Assembly (NCBI GenBank): GCA_014138725.1
Contig: JACJID010000002.1
Coordinates: 944,001-1,008,000, forward strand
DNA length: 64,000 nt
Direction: 5' to 3'
Source: Kutzneria viridogrisea
Lineage (GTDB): Bacteria; Actinomycetota; Actinomycetes; Mycobacteriales; Pseudonocardiaceae
In this document: positions 39,143 through 48,624 of the stretch, piece by piece
How positions within the stretch are numbered: position 1 is the stretch's first letter
Layout: each line of letters opens with the position of its first letter
Translations under genes and position numbers: made by a program
The notes under the pieces: model-generated
What the model was told of the DNA's origin: nothing
Database searches by the model: none
What the model saw: the letters and a program-made list of their open reading frames with translations, nothing else

Positions 39143-40075
39143 GTGGCAGCGCCCGATCCAGTCGACCTGCGCCTACTCGCGATGATCGCCGAGCTGGGAC
39201 GCGCCGCCGTGCACGACGTGGCCGCCAGGCTGGGCATGGATCCCCGGGAGGCGGCGGCCCGGCTGGTGGCGCTGTCGGCCACCGGCATGCCGCTGGTGGT
39301 GGGCGTGGAGTGCGACCCGAACGGCATCCGCGCCGCCCTCGCCGCCGCGCGGGCCTGGGGCGGCCAGCAGCCGCAGACCGGCGGATACCCGATGCAGCAA
39401 CCGGTTCCGCCGCAGTACGCCCAGCCACAGCCCCAGTACGTCCAGCCGGTGCAGCACGCCCAACCGCAGTACGTGCAGCCCCAGCCCCAGTACGCACCGC
39501 CGCCCCCGCAGTACGCCCCGCCACCGGCGAGCGTCCCGTTCCCCACCCAGCAACCGGTCCAGGCGCCCGCCGAGGCGGGAACCTGGGGGCCGCCGCAGAG
39601 CGCGGCCTGGGCACGCGGCGACCAGCCCCCGCCCTCGGCGGCACCGGCGCAGCCGGTGAACCACACGGTCGGCACCTCGCAGACGGCCGAGGGCCTGGAG
39701 GGCGAACTGCTGTCGATCCAGCTCGTGGAAGTGGTGGACCCGGCGGACTTCCTGTTCACCGCGGCGGGCTACCGCTTGCAGGCCGGGGAACGCGCGGTGG
39801 TGGTGCACACCGAGCTGACCAACCGTGGCGGGGTGCCGTTCTCCTCGCTGCCCGATCTCTACCTGGTGCTGCTCGCCGAGGACGGCACCGCCGTGTCCAA
39901 GGCGCCGGTCTCGCTGTCCTCACGGCCGCCGCACCGGATCGGCGTGCAGCCGGGCGAGACCGCGGGCGGGCACACCGTGTACGTGCTGCCGGAGGACACG
40001 CGGATCACCGCCGTGCGCTGGAGCCCGCGCCCCGACGACCCGCAGCGCAGCCTGACCTGGACCGTGGACGCCTGA
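39143..40075 (+). CDS. AsnC-like winged-helix protein with Pro/Gln-rich linker
   Basis: The 310-residue protein has an N-terminal AsnC-type helix-turn-helix (LAMIAELGRAAVHDVAARLG), a Pro-Gln-Tyr-rich linker with imperfect QYAQPQP/QYVQP repeats (about residues 80-130), and a beta-rich C-terminal domain resembling extracellular DUF4352-like folds. The GTG at 39143 lies 7 bp after TAGCGT (39130-39135), a leaderless-type promoter. It precedes the YbaB-like gene by 84 bp. No precise function assigned; the combination with WXG100-like neighbours suggests a secretion-related regulator or adaptor. Confidence 0.7.
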   Translation: MAAPDPVDLRLLAMIAELGRAAVHDVAARLGMDPREAAARLVALSATGMPLVVGVECDPNGIRAALAAARAWGGQQPQTGGYPMQQPVPPQYAQPQPQYVQPVQHAQPQYVQPQPQYAPPPPQYAPPPASVPFPTQQPVQAPAEAGTWGPPQSAAWARGDQPPPSAAPAQPVNHTVGTSQTAEGLEGELLSIQLVEVVDPADFLFTAAGYRLQAGERAVVVHTELTNRGGVPFSSLPDLYLVLLAEDGTAVSKAPVSLSSRPPHRIGVQPGETAGGHTVYVLPEDTRITAVRWSPRPDDPQRSLTWTVDA

Positions 40076-40159
40076 GGCTTCAGCCGGTCGTGCGATGTCG
40101 CCCGGCGGTCCGCCCCGCGTAGGTTCGGCACCGGGGGTAGCACCTGGGGTGGTGAGCCG

Positions 40160-40831
40160 ATGAGCGACGACCGTCGTTGGGGGTTCGAGGATGCCGAGGA
40201 CTGGGAGTACGACAGCGGTCGTGCCGCCGAGCCTTCCGCCGAACAGCCCCTGACCGGTGCCGACCCGGCGGGGGTCGTGACCGTCACCGTCTCCCCCACG
40301 GCCGAGGTCCGCTCCGTCCGGCTCACCCCGGGCTGGCGCGGCACCGTGGACCCGCGATCCCTGCACTCCGCCGTGCTCGCGGCGGCCAACACCGCGAGCA
40401 TCCGCGCCCTGGCCGCCCAGGCCGAGCAGGAACCGCCGCCACCCCAGCACACCCCGGCACCGCCACCGCCGCTCACCTCCCCCGAGGACCTGGCGCGGTT
40501 GATCGACGCGGCCGCCGCGGACCTGGACGGGTTCACCCGCCAACTGTCGGCCGTCGTGGACCACCCCGTGCCCGCGCACAGCGGCGGCGGGCACGTGCGG
40601 GGCAGCGCTCAGCGTGGCCGGGTGCTCAGCCTGGAGCTGGACGCCGACTGGGCCGCGGTGGCCCGCGACTCGGAGATCGAGAGCGAACTGGTCGAGGTGC
40701 TGCGGCTGCTGCGCGGGCTGAGCGTGCCTGGCGAGTCCGCGCAGACCCCGACCAGCCCGGCGATCACCGAACTCACCGCGCTGGTGAGCGATCCGCAGCG
40801 GCTGCTGCGCGGACTCGGCCTGGTGCCGTGA
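40160..40831 (+). CDS. YbaB/EbfC-like protein
   Basis: This 223-residue protein has two YbaB-like halves: the N-terminal part with GVVTVTVSPTAEVRSVRLTP followed by SLHSAVLAAANTA, and the C-terminal part ahead of a helical tail. YbaB/EbfC proteins bind nucleoid DNA, but in actinobacteria similar proteins are encoded in ESX-like gene clusters. A proline-rich segment (PPPPQHTPAPPPPL) separates the parts. The ATG at 40160 has GGTGGTG nearby. It is followed after 19 bp by a WXG100-size gene. Confidence 0.65.
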   Translation: MSDDRRWGFEDAEDWEYDSGRAAEPSAEQPLTGADPAGVVTVTVSPTAEVRSVRLTPGWRGTVDPRSLHSAVLAAANTASIRALAAQAEQEPPPPQHTPAPPPPLTSPEDLARLIDAAAADLDGFTRQLSAVVDHPVPAHSGGGHVRGSAQRGRVLSLELDADWAAVARDSEIESELVEVLRLLRGLSVPGESAQTPTSPAITELTALVSDPQRLLRGLGLVP

Positions 40832-40850
40832 ACACGGAGGGGGCACTCGC

Positions 40851-41177
40851 ATGAGCGGCACGCCGACCGCCGACCAGGTCTCGGTCGCGCTGGACGCCCT
40901 GCGTTCGGACGCGAGCACCTGGGATGCTGCGGGTGACGGCCTGGACGGTCCCACCTCGACGCTGGGTGGGCTGGCGCTGGGCCCGGAACAGGTCTCGATG
41001 TGGGCTGCCGACGCCGGGCTGGACCGCACCTACAACGAGGCCCGTGAACAGCTCGCCTCGGTGATCGCGCAGGCGGCGGAGAACTTCCACGCCGTGGCCG
41101 CCGCCCTGCGCACCGCCGCCACGATCTACGAGCAGGAGGAGCAGCAGAACCTGCACCGCCTCAAGGGGGTCTACTGA
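40851..41177 (+). CDS. ESX-1 EspC/WXG100-like small helical protein
   Basis: The 108-residue protein is almost wholly helical and is the size of WXG100 family proteins, with conserved-looking ALRSDASTWDAAGDGL and a C-terminal coiled helix ending in EEQQNLHRLKGVY. The ATG at 40851 has GGAGGGGG upstream. Its stop overlaps the next start as TGATG. EspC-like and WXG100 proteins are exported as helical hairpin pairs by type VII systems, but no EccC ATPase is in the window. Confidence 0.65.
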   Translation: MSGTPTADQVSVALDALRSDASTWDAAGDGLDGPTSTLGGLALGPEQVSMWAADAGLDRTYNEAREQLASVIAQAAENFHAVAAALRTAATIYEQEEQQNLHRLKGVY

Positions 41178-41944
41178 TGTCGAACGCGATCATCGCCGAG
41201 GTCGACGAGAAGCTGCGCGAGATCGAGCGGGACGTGCAGCGCTTCTTCGACGCGGTCAACGAGGTGCTCAGCTGGGTGCCGGACTTCCTGTCCGACCTGA
41301 TCGAGCCGATCCGCCGCGGCATCGAGGGGCTCAACCAGAAGCTGCGCGAGTTCTGGGACCGGATCAACCAGATGCTCACCCAGCGCGGGGACTCCGACCG
41401 GCTCAAGCAGGCCGGGGACGCGTGGGTCGACCAGGTGGGCAACCCGGCCGGGGACCTCGCGGGCAGCCTGTCCCTGGACAAGCTCAGGACCACTGTGGAC
41501 TGGAGCGGCCGGGCCGCCGAGGCGTACAAGGCGAGCGTGCCCGCGCAGGTGTCCGGTCTGGGCGGCATCAAGGACCTGGCCAACCAGATGAAGTCCTCGC
41601 TGGTGAACCTGGCCAACGCCATCGACAACTTCTGGCTGGCGATCAAGGCCGCGCTGGTGGTGTTCGCGGTCGGCGCCGTCGCCGCCATCGCCACGGCCTG
41701 CACGGTGGTGGGACTGCCCGCCGCCATCGCCGCCATCGCCACCGCCGTGGGCGTCTCGGTCGGGCTGGTGGTCACCGCGGTCACCTCGATGCAGTCGCTC
41801 ACCCAGACGATCGCCGTGGAGCAGGGCAACCTCAAGCAGAAGATCCACGACGACCTGGGCAGCTGGGCCAGGACGAACACCGAGGTGCTCGGCCACGCCA
41901 GCGTCAACGACCCCAGCGGCATGAACTGGCACGTCACCGCATGA
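41177..41944 (+). CDS. WXG-type protein with membrane hairpin
   Basis: The 255-residue protein has long amphipathic helices, a WSG turn (TVDWSGRAAEAYKAS, about residue 110) like the WXG motif, and then two hydrophobic helices (ALVVFAVGAVAAIATACTVV and LPAAIAAIATAVGVSVGLVV) followed by a soluble tail. The layout resembles long WXG100-superfamily proteins that lack a toxin domain. It overlaps the previous and next genes by one and four bases. A CCACTGTGG palindrome is at 41490-41498. Confidence 0.65.
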   Translation: MSNAIIAEVDEKLREIERDVQRFFDAVNEVLSWVPDFLSDLIEPIRRGIEGLNQKLREFWDRINQMLTQRGDSDRLKQAGDAWVDQVGNPAGDLAGSLSLDKLRTTVDWSGRAAEAYKASVPAQVSGLGGIKDLANQMKSSLVNLANAIDNFWLAIKAALVVFAVGAVAAIATACTVVGLPAAIAAIATAVGVSVGLVVTAVTSMQSLTQTIAVEQGNLKQKIHDDLGSWARTNTEVLGHASVNDPSGMNWHVTA

Positions 41945-42440
41945 CCTACATCCCGCAGGAGCCGGTCCCGGAGTACCACTGGGTGTCCGCCCACCGAGCC
42001 CGGCGCATCGCCTCCGGCACCACGGTGACCGGCGTGCTGTTGCTGCTGTCCTCGCTCGTGCTGGGCGGGGCGCAGGCCGCGGTCGGCTTCGGCCTGCCCG
42101 CCGCGCACGACGTGTTCGGCAACTTCGCCGTGGTGCTGGTGCTGTGCGCCTCGCTAATGCTGCTGATCATGGGCGGCGGCCTGCTCGCGGCCCGCAACTA
42201 CGCGCGGGGCGAGTACCTGAACCTCGCCGGGGCCACGGTCGGCCTGCGCGCTCTGCTCGTGGTGTGGCTGGGCACGATCCCGGTCACGGCGCTGGGGCTG
42301 TTCCTGCTCCGGACCGTGTTCGCCACCCGCCCCCAGTACGAATTCACCGCCAGCGCAGGGGTTTTCGTCGCGCTGGCGGTGCTTCCGTTCGTACTGGGCG
42401 GGATCGGCTACTTCGTCTCGCGGAACCTGTTGCGGCTGCG

Positions 42441-42444
<4 letters not shown>
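41941..42444 (+). CDS. membrane protein of the WXG-like operon
   Basis: The 167-residue protein has four hydrophobic helices (for example [57 protein letters not shown] and [20 protein letters not shown]). The ATG at 41941 overlaps the previous stop as ATGA. Its TAG stop overlaps the convergent pseudouridine synthase stop through the shared CTAG. It closes the five-gene operon; no family recognised. Confidence 0.75.
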
Positions 42445-43366
<922 letters not shown>

Positions 43367-43370
<4 letters not shown>

Positions 43371-43447
43371 GGGACACTCCTCGCTGACGCTCGTCGGCCC
43401 GCGAGCGGGCTCCCAGTGCTCAATGGTGAGCTCGCGAGCTCGCTCAC
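43367..43447 (-). CDS. 26-codon MSELA mini-ORF coupling lspA to the pseudouridine synthase gene
   Basis: A GTG at 43447 overlaps the lspA stop as GTGA and opens exactly 26 codons beginning [10 protein letters not shown]; the TGA overlaps the next gene's GTG as GTGA. The DNA ends with GAGCGTCAGCGAGGAGTG, which carries the next gene's ribosome binding site. It is the second member of the family (see 4060-4140 and 54544-54624). The start region GCGAGCTCGC is also self-complementary. Confidence 0.55.
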
Positions 43448-44007
43448 TTGTCCCCTGCCTTCTCCTTGGTCGAACGACCGTCGTAGTCGCGGCCGAGCAG
43501 CGCCATCAGCACGATCAGCGCGCCGCCGACGCAGATGGCGGAGTCAGCCAGGTTGAAGATCGGGAACACCTGGGCGTTGGGCGCGAACACGGAGATGAAG
43601 TCCACCACGTGGCCCTGCAACGCCCCCGGCGCGCGGAACAGCCGGTCAAGCAGGTTACCCAGCGCACCGCCGAACACCAGGCCCAGGCCCAGTGCCCAGC
43701 CGCGCGAGCGCAGCTTGGGCGCCACCCAGATGATCGCGGCCAGCACGCCGACGCAGACCAGGCTGAACACCCAGGTCATGCCGGTGACACCGAGCGAGAA
43801 CGCGGCGTAGGGGTTTCGGATCACCTGGAAGTAGACCAGCCCGCCCAGTGCCTCGATCGGCGGCTTGCCCTCCAGGTTGGACACCACGACCGTCTTGGTC
43901 ACGACGTCGAGCAGCAGTGCGACGACCGCGGCGGCGGCCAGCAGCCCGATCCGGCGCGGCAGGATGGCCTGCCCGGCAGCCGGTTCGGTGTTGGGCTCGG
44001 TACTCAC
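43444..44007 (-). CDS. lspA: lipoprotein signal peptidase (signal peptidase II)
   Basis: LspA cleaves lipoprotein signal peptides after lipidation. The 187-residue protein has four transmembrane helices and the two catalytic Asp motifs: [11 protein letters not shown] and [22 protein letters not shown] and the conserved NPYAAFSLG are present. The GTG at 44007 has GGGGGA upstream. It follows the SAM-IV-controlled aminotransferase by 25 bp, so it may share that transcript. Confidence 0.96.
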   Translation of the reverse strand: MSTEPNTEPAAGQAILPRRIGLLAAAAVVALLLDVVTKTVVVSNLEGKPPIEALGGLVYFQVIRNPYAAFSLGVTGMTWVFSLVCVGVLAAIIWVAPKLRSRGWALGLGLVFGGALGNLLDRLFRAPGALQGHVVDFISVFAPNAQVFPIFNLADSAICVGGALIVLMALLGRDYDGRSTKEKAGDK

Positions 44008-44032
44008 CCGGCCATTGTCCCCCGAGCCCCGC

Positions 44033-45376
44033 TCAGCCCGCGACGAAGGGCGGCAACGGGCGCTGGTCGTCCACCGGCACCCACCGGCCGTCCACCTGGT
44101 GGTAGGCGGCGCGCGGCCCCTCGGCGACCAGCCTGCGCAGCGCGCCGACCAGCCGGTCCACGTGCTCGGCGGTGCTGCCCAGGCCCAGGCTGGCGCGCAG
44201 CGCGCGCTGCTCGGTGGACCCGGCTCGGCCCAGCAGCCTGCGGGTCGCGATGTGCGCGCAGAACGCGCCGTCGCGGACGCCGATGCCGTACTCGGCGGAC
44301 AGCGCCGCGGCGACCAGACCCGCGTCCAGGCCGTCGATGGTGAAGCTGACCACGCCAACCCGGTCGTGCTCGGCGTCGAACAGGCTCAGCTCGTGCAGCC
44401 CCGGCACGGTGGCCAGCCCCTCGCGCAGCCGCGCCAGCAGCGTGCGCTCGTGCGCCTCGACCTGGTCCCAGCCGTGCTGGATGAACGTGTCGCAGGCGGC
44501 GGCCAGCGCGTGCACGCCGGCCACGTTGGGCGAACCGGCCTCGTGCCGCTCCGGCACCGCGGACCAGGCCACACCCAGGTGGTCGCCCCAGTCCACGACG
44601 TTCTTCGTGGCACCTCCGCCGACCAGGTACGGGTCCGCGGCCTGCAACCAGTCGGCCCGCCCGATCAGCGCGCCCGCGCCGAACGGGGCGTAGAGCTTGT
44701 GCCCGGACAGCACCACGTAGTCCACGTCCAGGGCCTTGATGTCCACCGGGCGGTGCGGGGCCAGCTGCGCGGCGTCCAGCACGATGCGCGCGCCGTGACG
44801 GCGTGCCACCTGGGCCAGCTCGGCCACCGGCCACAGCTCGCCGGTGACGTTGGACGCGCCGGTGACGACCACCAGCCGTGGGCCCTGCGGGCACTCGCGC
44901 AGCGCGGCCTCCAGCGCGGGCACGGCGGCACCGGCCGAGTCGGGGGTGCGCACCCGGCGGACGTTCGGCCCGCGCCAGGGCAGCAGCGCCGCGTGGTGCT
45001 CGGTGTCGAACAGCACCACGGCGGTGCGCCTGGGCAGGCTGCGCGCCAACAGGTTGAGCGAGTCGGTGGTGTTGCGGGTGAACACGACGGTGTCGGAGGA
45101 CCGGGCGCCCACGAAGCGGCGCAGCGTGTCGCGGGCCTGCTCGTACACGCGGGTGCTGACCTGGGAGGCCAGGCCCGCGCCGCGGTGCACGCTCGCGTAC
45201 CAGGGCAGCAGTTCGTTGACGGCGTCGCGGACCCGCTCCAGACAGGGCGCGCTCGCCGCGTGGTCGAGGTTGGCGTAACCGATGCGGTCGCCGGTCACCA
45301 GCGGCACGCAGAGCTGGGCGCCGACCACGGCGGGAACGGTGTAGCCGGTGCGGGCCTGCGGGATCGTGGACGTCAT
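44033..45376 (-). CDS. class V aminotransferase / cysteine desulfurase-like, under a SAM-IV riboswitch
   Basis: The 447-residue PLP enzyme has NLDHAASAPCLERV at the N-terminus, FTRNTTDSLNLLA, VVTGASNVTGELWP, VLDAAQLAPHRPVD and the PLP lysine in VLSGHKLYAPFGAGAL, as in the cysteine desulfurase-like clade; GVRDGAFCAHI has the C-terminal cysteine-containing segment typical of SufS-like proteins. It may mobilise sulfur or make a related lyase product. The SAM-IV leader implies repression when SAM is abundant and a role in methionine or sulfur metabolism. The ATG at 45376 has GGAGG upstream, next to a GGGTC/GACCC hairpin. Confidence 0.88.
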   Translation of the reverse strand: MTSTIPQARTGYTVPAVVGAQLCVPLVTGDRIGYANLDHAASAPCLERVRDAVNELLPWYASVHRGAGLASQVSTRVYEQARDTLRRFVGARSSDTVVFTRNTTDSLNLLARSLPRRTAVVLFDTEHHAALLPWRGPNVRRVRTPDSAGAAVPALEAALRECPQGPRLVVVTGASNVTGELWPVAELAQVARRHGARIVLDAAQLAPHRPVDIKALDVDYVVLSGHKLYAPFGAGALIGRADWLQAADPYLVGGGATKNVVDWGDHLGVAWSAVPERHEAGSPNVAGVHALAAACDTFIQHGWDQVEAHERTLLARLREGLATVPGLHELSLFDAEHDRVGVVSFTIDGLDAGLVAAALSAEYGIGVRDGAFCAHIATRRLLGRAGSTEQRALRASLGLGSTAEHVDRLVGALRRLVAEGPRAAYHQVDGRWVPVDDQRPLPPFVAG

Positions 45377-45406
45377 GTCAGCCTCCGGGTCATGGACCCG
45401 ACGAGG

Positions 45407-45522
45407 GGCCCGCGCTTGCCCGTCGCGTTCTCGCCACGGACCTGGTCCTCACCCGGGGCACCCCACCGCGGTAGGAGGGTTGCCGGCCAGCTAGCCGGGG
45501 CTTGTCGCTGGCACTCATGACC
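45407..45522 (-). ncRNA. SAM-IV riboswitch
   Basis: On the minus strand the core reads GGTCATGAGTGCCAGCG, then AAGCCCCGGC, GCCGGCAACCCTCC, CCGCGGTGGGGTGCCCCGGG and GTGAGGACC, followed by the 3' element GGCAAGCGCGGG. Order and conserved bases match the SAM-IV class, with the basal stem GGTC/GACC (45519-45522 with 45444-45447) and the terminal pseudoknot region. Control is likely translational, because a GGGTC/GACCC hairpin lies beside the ribosome binding site of the gene 30 bp downstream. Confidence 0.9.
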
Positions 45523-45532
45523 TTCGTGTTCG

Positions 45533-45562
45533 AAGCTAGCCGATGCCTCGGGCCCGGGTCGA
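45533..45562 (-). promoter_or_regulatory. promoter of the SAM-IV-controlled gene
   Basis: On the minus strand TCGACC (45557-45562) and TAGCTT (45533-45538) are spaced by 18 bp, and the -10 lies 11 bp before the riboswitch core. This suits a transcript that begins almost directly with the aptamer. Confidence 0.5.
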
Positions 45563-45697
45563 GCCCCCGCCCACATGCTGAGAGCCAGCTCACCGACCGG
45601 CCCGAATGAGTGATTTCCGGTCCAGACGGGTGATGGACGGGTCTGTCGGCCACCTCGACAGCGCAGACTGCTGCCTTCGAGAGCGGGAGGCGGCACG

Positions 45698-45973
45698 ATG
45701 TTCCGGGAGCTCGACGACGAGCTGAACAGGCACCTGGCGAAGCTGGCCAGACTCAGCACCGAGGCCGATCCCGCGCGGGCGGCCCGGGTCGCCCGCGCGG
45801 AACTGCCCGGCGTGGCCAAGGCCGTGTCCACGCTGCTGGGCGAGCACTCCCCCGACTCACGTGGCCGCTGCGCCACCTGCCGCCCCGACCACTGGTGGCA
45901 GCCCCGCCCGACCTTCCCGTGCGCGGCCTACCTCGCCGTACACCGCGCCCTGTTCGCCGGCACCCTGGGCTAA
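45698..45973 (+). CDS. small hypothetical actinobacterial protein
   Basis: The 91-residue protein starts with a helical region (FRELDDELNRHLAKLARLST) and ends with a Cys/Trp motif, CATCRPDHWW then PCAAYLAVHRALF, a pattern conserved in small actinobacterial proteins of unknown role. The ATG at 45698 has GGGAGG upstream. It is divergent from the SAM-IV-controlled gene and followed by a mirror array. Confidence 0.7.
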   Translation: MFRELDDELNRHLAKLARLSTEADPARAARVARAELPGVAKAVSTLLGEHSPDSRGRCATCRPDHWWQPRPTFPCAAYLAVHRALFAGTLG

Positions 45974-45977
45974 CCCC

Positions 45978-46198
45978 CGCGTGTCGCACGTTCCGGCACC
46001 GCGTGTCGGCGCTTCCCACACCGCGTGTCGGACGCCCCAGCACCGCGTGTCGGACGTCCCGGTACGGCGTGTCGGCGCTTCCCGTACAGGATCCGCAAGA
46101 CATGAGCGACTCTCGCCTTCCCGCAGCGCGCAACACACCGTACGGGAACGTCCGACACGCGATACCGGAAGCGCCGACACGCGGCGGGGGCGTACGGG
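45978..46198. repeat. mirror array B: 22-bp units, five forward and two to three inverted
   Basis: Five 22-bp units start at 45978, 46000, 46022, 46044 and 46066, each beginning CGCGTGTCG or GGCGTGTCG. A 45-bp spacer follows (46088-46132), then inverted units at 46133 and 46155 and a partial third at 46177. Unit sequences are of the same family as arrays A and C, with two alternating types (CGGCGCTTCC and CGGACGTTCC). It fills the gap between two convergent genes. Confidence 0.85.
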
Positions 46199-46199
46199 G

Positions 46200-47678
46200 T
46201 CAGTCGCCGGGGTCGCCTTTCCAGCGGGCGTAGCGGCCCGCGCGGTCCACGGCGCGGATCCGCCGTTCGGCCCCTTCGCGGGCGGTCTCGGTCGCGATGA
46301 CCAGGAGCTGGTCCTCCTCCTGCAACCGGGTCGTGGACTTGGGGGTGAACCCGGCGTCCTCGCGCACGATCAGGCTCACCGTGGCGCCGACCGGCAGGCG
46401 CAGCTCGGACAGGTACACGCCGTGCAGGCGCGATCCGCGCTGGATGCGCACCTGCAACAGCTCGGCGCCGAGCTGGTCCAGCGGTGCGGCGTCCACCTCG
46501 ATCTCACGGGGTTGACCGGAACGGACGAGCCCGAGCCAGCGCGCGACCACCGGCAGGGTGGCGCCCTGCACCAGGGTCAGCACCACGACGAGCACGAACA
46601 CGGCGTCGACGAGCTGTTCCGCCCCGGGCACGCCCTGGGTGAGCGGGATCAGCGCGAGCACGATGGGCACGGCCCCGCGCAGGCCCGACCAGGACAGGAA
46701 CACCTGCTCGCGCCACTTCACCCGGAACGGCGTGGCGGCGAGCAGCACCGACAGCGGGCGGGCCAGCAGCACGAGCACGGCGCCGGCGACCAGTGCGGGC
46801 ACCAGCGCGCTGAGCAGCCGCGCCGGGGAGGCGAACAGGCCGAGCAGCACGAACAGTCCGATCTGCGCGAGCCAACCCAGGCCCTCGGCGAAGGACAGGG
46901 TGTCCGAGCGGTGCGGGAGCCGGGAGTTGCCCATGACGAGCCCGGCCACGTAGGTGGCGAGCAGCCCCGAGGCGTGCGACAGGTCCCCGGCCGCGTAGGC
47001 GAGCACGCACATGGCCACGGCGGCGATCGGGTACAGGCCGGTGGCGGGCAGGGCGGCGCGGCGCAGGGCGAAGGCGCCCAGCCAGCCGACGGCGGCACCG
47101 ATCAGCGCGCCCGCGCCGAGTTCGTAGACGACCAGCAGCGGGGTGGTCCACCGCACCGGGTCCCCGGAGACGAGCAGCACCACGGCGATGAACACCGGCG
47201 CGTCGTTGAGGCCGGACTCCAGCTCCAGCGCGCCCGCCAGGCGCTTGCCAACGCCCACCCCGCGCAGCACGCTGAACACGGCCGCGGCGTCGGTGGAGGA
47301 CAGCACGGCGCCCCACAGCAGGGCCATCCGCCAGTCCAGGCCGAGTATCAGGTGCAGGCAGGCCCCGGTGACCGCGACGCTCACGGCAACGGCCACTGTG
47401 GACAGTGAGATTCCCAGTCCCAGCGCGGACTTCACCCCGGACCATCGGGTGGTGAGGCCACCTTCGGCGAGGATGAGGACCAGAGCGGCGATGCCCAGCG
47501 CCTGGGTGAGACCGGCATTGTCGAACTTGATGCCGAGCCCGGCCTCACCGATCAGCAGGCCGAACCCGAGGTAGAGCAACAGTGAGGGCAGACCGACCCG
47601 CACTGACACCCGTACGGCGAACACGGAGAGCAAGAGAACCACTGCTCCGATACCCAACGCGATGGAAAGGTCGGCCAC
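46200..47678 (-). CDS. potassium/sodium-proton antiporter, NhaP2-like (CPA1)
   Basis: The 492-residue protein has about twelve transmembrane helices with CPA1 motifs ALLWGAVLSSTDAAAVFSVL, ALELESGLNDAPVFIAVV and a SGLRGAVPIVLALIP segment, then a cytosolic tail (about residues 390-492) with a TrkA-C-like domain (IQRGSRLHGVYLSELRLPVG and QEEDQLLVIATE). The tail is typical of NhaP2/CvrA potassium-proton antiporters. The GTG at 47678 starts the first helix. It is probably monocistronic, ending at mirror array B. Confidence 0.9.
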   Translation of the reverse strand: MADLSIALGIGAVVLLLSVFAVRVSVRVGLPSLLLYLGFGLLIGEAGLGIKFDNAGLTQALGIAALVLILAEGGLTTRWSGVKSALGLGISLSTVAVAVSVAVTGACLHLILGLDWRMALLWGAVLSSTDAAAVFSVLRGVGVGKRLAGALELESGLNDAPVFIAVVLLVSGDPVRWTTPLLVVYELGAGALIGAAVGWLGAFALRRAALPATGLYPIAAVAMCVLAYAAGDLSHASGLLATYVAGLVMGNSRLPHRSDTLSFAEGLGWLAQIGLFVLLGLFASPARLLSALVPALVAGAVLVLLARPLSVLLAATPFRVKWREQVFLSWSGLRGAVPIVLALIPLTQGVPGAEQLVDAVFVLVVVLTLVQGATLPVVARWLGLVRSGQPREIEVDAAPLDQLGAELLQVRIQRGSRLHGVYLSELRLPVGATVSLIVREDAGFTPKSTTRLQEEDQLLVIATETAREGAERRIRAVDRAGRYARWKGDPGD

Positions 47679-47746
47679 CCCACCTCCCGGTTGTCACCCG
47701 TTCCGGTGTCTATTGTGCGTTAAGTTGCCAGAAAAGTACTAATCGA

Positions 47747-47768
47747 CCACAGTGGATGTCCACTGTGG
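47747..47768. terminator. near-perfect 22-bp palindrome of paired CCACWGTGG sites
   Basis: Two copies of the over-represented palindrome, CCACAGTGG (47747-47755) and CCACTGTGG (47760-47768), are joined by ATGT to form a larger near-perfect palindrome. It lies after the DUF167 stop on the minus strand and is followed there by a T-rich TTAGTACTTTTC, so it can act as a terminator before the antiporter gene. Confidence 0.45.
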
Positions 47769-47786
47769 ACAAACAAGTGTGCCGCT

Positions 47787-48062
47787 TCAGCCCAACAGGC
47801 GGGCAAGCAGGTCCGCCGTGCCCTCGGGGGCCGAGCAGAGCTCGACGACCTTGTCCCTGCCGCGCTCACCAGCGATGATCAACACGTCCTGGCGGCGGAC
47901 ACCGAAGGCCGCGGCCAGCGCGCGGCGCACGGCCTCGTTGGCCTTGCCCTCCACCGCGGGCGCCGACACGGCGACGACCAGGGCGGGACCGCCGGGACCG
48001 GCCCAGGTGCCGCCCACGGAGTCGCGCTTCGCCCCGGGTTTCACCCGAACGGGGAATCTCAC
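47787..48062 (-). CDS. DUF167 (YggU-like) protein
   Basis: The 91-residue protein is a complete DUF167 domain: VRVKPGAKRDSVGG, ALVVAVSAPAVEGKANEAV and a GERGRDKVVEL tail. The family is small, basic and widely distributed, with no established biochemical role. The GTG at 48062 overlaps the TetR stop as GTGA. Confidence 0.92.
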   Translation of the reverse strand: MRFPVRVKPGAKRDSVGGTWAGPGGPALVVAVSAPAVEGKANEAVRRALAAAFGVRRQDVLIIAGERGRDKVVELCSAPEGTADLLARLLG

Positions 48063-48619
48063 CGGGCGGTCATCATGCGGTAGGCGGCTTCGACGTACTC
48101 GCGCCGCCGGTCCCCGGAGGGCACCGCGCTGGGGTCGTTGCTGACGAGCTGGATGTGCCCGAGGAAGAAGCCGTACAGGTGGCGCCCGCGCCAGCGGGCC
48201 GCCTCCGGCTCGAAGCCGATGCCCTCGAACAGGCCCGACAGGTAGTCCACCCGCTGCCGGGTCGCCTCGTGGAACATCGGGGCGACCACCGGATCGCCCG
48301 CGGCGGACATGATGGCGTACTCGATGGCCGTGGACGGCTCGTTGATCATGACCCGCTCGAACATCAGCCAGAGCTGCTCGGCGGGGTCGCCCTTCTGCGA
48401 GGTGGCCTCGATGACCCAGGCCGTGCCCTGCTCGGACCAGCGCCGCAACGCCGCCGTCAGCAGGGCCTCCCGGCTGGGGAAGTGCCAGTACGCGCTGCCC
48501 TTGGTCGCGCCGACCCGTTGGGCCAGCGGCTCCACGGCCAGCGCGGCCACTCCCCGCTCCGCGATCATCGCCAACGCCGCGACTATCCAGTCCTCGCGCG
48601 TGCGACGCTTCCCCACCAC
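48059..48619 (-). CDS. TetR-family transcriptional regulator
   Basis: The 186-residue protein has a TetR helix-turn-helix (ALAMIAERGVAALAVEPLAQ, then VGATKGSAYWHFPSREALL) and a helical ligand domain. The GTG at 48619 lacks a good ribosome binding site; TAGCGT (48628-48633) lies 8 bp before it, so the mRNA is probably leaderless. Two palindromes upstream look like its own operators, making autoregulation likely. DUF167 is co-transcribed. Ligand and other targets unknown. Confidence 0.9.
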   Translation of the reverse strand: MVGKRRTREDWIVAALAMIAERGVAALAVEPLAQRVGATKGSAYWHFPSREALLTAALRRWSEQGTAWVIEATSQKGDPAEQLWLMFERVMINEPSTAIEYAIMSAAGDPVVAPMFHEATRQRVDYLSGLFEGIGFEPEAARWRGRHLYGFFLGHIQLVSNDPSAVPSGDRRREYVEAAYRMMTAR

Positions 48620-48624
48620 GAATC

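Noticed and set aside
39400-39530. Tandem DNA repeat
   Set aside because: It is the in-frame Pro/Gln/Tyr-rich linker of the 39143-40075 protein and needs no separate explanation.
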